Assembly (NCBI GenBank): GCA_020851635.1
Contig: JADZCJ010000124.1
Location: 1-58,199, forward strand
Source of the DNA: Anaerolineae bacterium
GTDB lineage: Bacteria > Chloroflexota > Anaerolineae > UBA4142 > SHND01
DNA: 58,199 nucleotides
Reading direction: 5' to 3'
The translations under genes and the position numbers were made by a program. The stretch's first letter is position 1. Each line of letters begins with the position of its first letter. Positions 58,095 through 58,199 of this stretch are shown here, piece by piece. The notes below the pieces were generated by a model. That model saw only the letters and a program-made list of their open reading frames with translations, ran no database searches and had not been told where the DNA came from.

Positions 58095-58199
58095 TCAAGG
58101 CGAAAGATAACCGCAGTGTTCGAACCAAGCGCGCGCATCTTCGGGCGTAATGGATTGGAATGCCAGATTGAGTGCTTCAACGAGCTCATCGAAGGTCCG
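58095..58199 (-). mobile_element. IS630-family transposase, C-terminal end (partial)
   Basis: Minus-strand frame entering from the right edge and ending at TGA 58095-58097, giving 34 residues. ITPEDARAWFEHCGYL near the end is the C-terminal signature of IS630-type DDE transposases, in which the last lines usually read ITPEDAxxWFxHCGY. The rest of the gene, with its DDE residues, lies outside the window. The element end would be near 58075-58094, but no inverted repeat can be shown without its partner. Confidence 0.8.

Overview
The window looks like a chromosomal segment of an uncultured or little-studied Chloroflexota bacterium (Anaerolineae or a close relative). This rests on style and gene content rather than on any marker gene: a large BTAD/AAA/TPR regulator, TrpB2, indolepyruvate:ferredoxin oxidoreductase, a T-box-like leader, short palindromic and heptameric intergenic repeats, and moderately GC-rich sequence. 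No rRNA or tRNA gene was seen. Both ends run into transposase remnants: a possible transposase tail at the left edge and an IS630-type 3' end at the right edge.

Layout. 1-2955 (+): a transposase tail, a metallo-beta-lactamase-fold gene missing its N-terminal half, and an SLC13-type transporter with RCK domains. 3090-5578 (-): three unrecognised genes bracketed by two near-identical terminator repeats. 5953-12053 (-): two tandem secreted HAF-repeat proteins that share a signal peptide and a C-terminal Fn3 domain but differ in the middle module; one carries a lipase. 12157-17889 (-): DinB/zinc-ribbon protein, SnoaL-like protein, a small protein interrupted by a repeat, and a giant SARP/LuxR-like regulator preceded by a truncated regulator domain.

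17955-27646 (-) is the main energy-metabolism locus. It encodes a Tat-exported molybdopterin catalytic subunit, a four-cluster Fe-S subunit and a heme-b (ethylbenzene dehydrogenase-type) gamma subunit. Accessory genes are a TorD-like chaperone, a HExxH-like zinc protein, two small proteins, a polytopic membrane protein and FmdE. The best match is the periplasmic nitrate reductase / nitrite oxidoreductase branch of the type II DMSO reductase family. A NarX/NarL-type two-component system lies directly upstream (28283-30797). Farther upstream, on the same strand, are a membrane sensor-like protein, a cNMP-binding protein, a flavoprotein, a diheme cytochrome c, a cupredoxin and a small membrane protein (30953-36461), which could form the electron-transfer and sensing surroundings.

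36756-47097 (-) is an amino-acid/aryl-acid metabolism block: an epimerase-like glyoxalase, HisC-type aminotransferase, a three-subunit molybdenum hydroxylase, IorAB, SerA and TrpB2. The last is preceded by a candidate tryptophan T-box leader. 47494-49182 (-): ferritin and cysteine desulfurase. 49318-54488 (+): CorA (probably leaderless), RadC, a DUF89/ARMT1 phosphatase with an in-frame heptamer repeat, and a DUF2207 protein.

54600-55679 (+) is the most unusual item. Two tandem paralogs each have a PqqD-like domain, then an internal twin-arginine signal, then a 45-46 residue peptide with eight identically ordered cysteines. A strong promoter precedes them and 26-nt direct repeats flank them. 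55899-57815 (-) is a probable type II restriction-modification system (endonuclease, Xre controller, methyltransferase) with a terminator between R and C/M and three GATC-containing decamers upstream.
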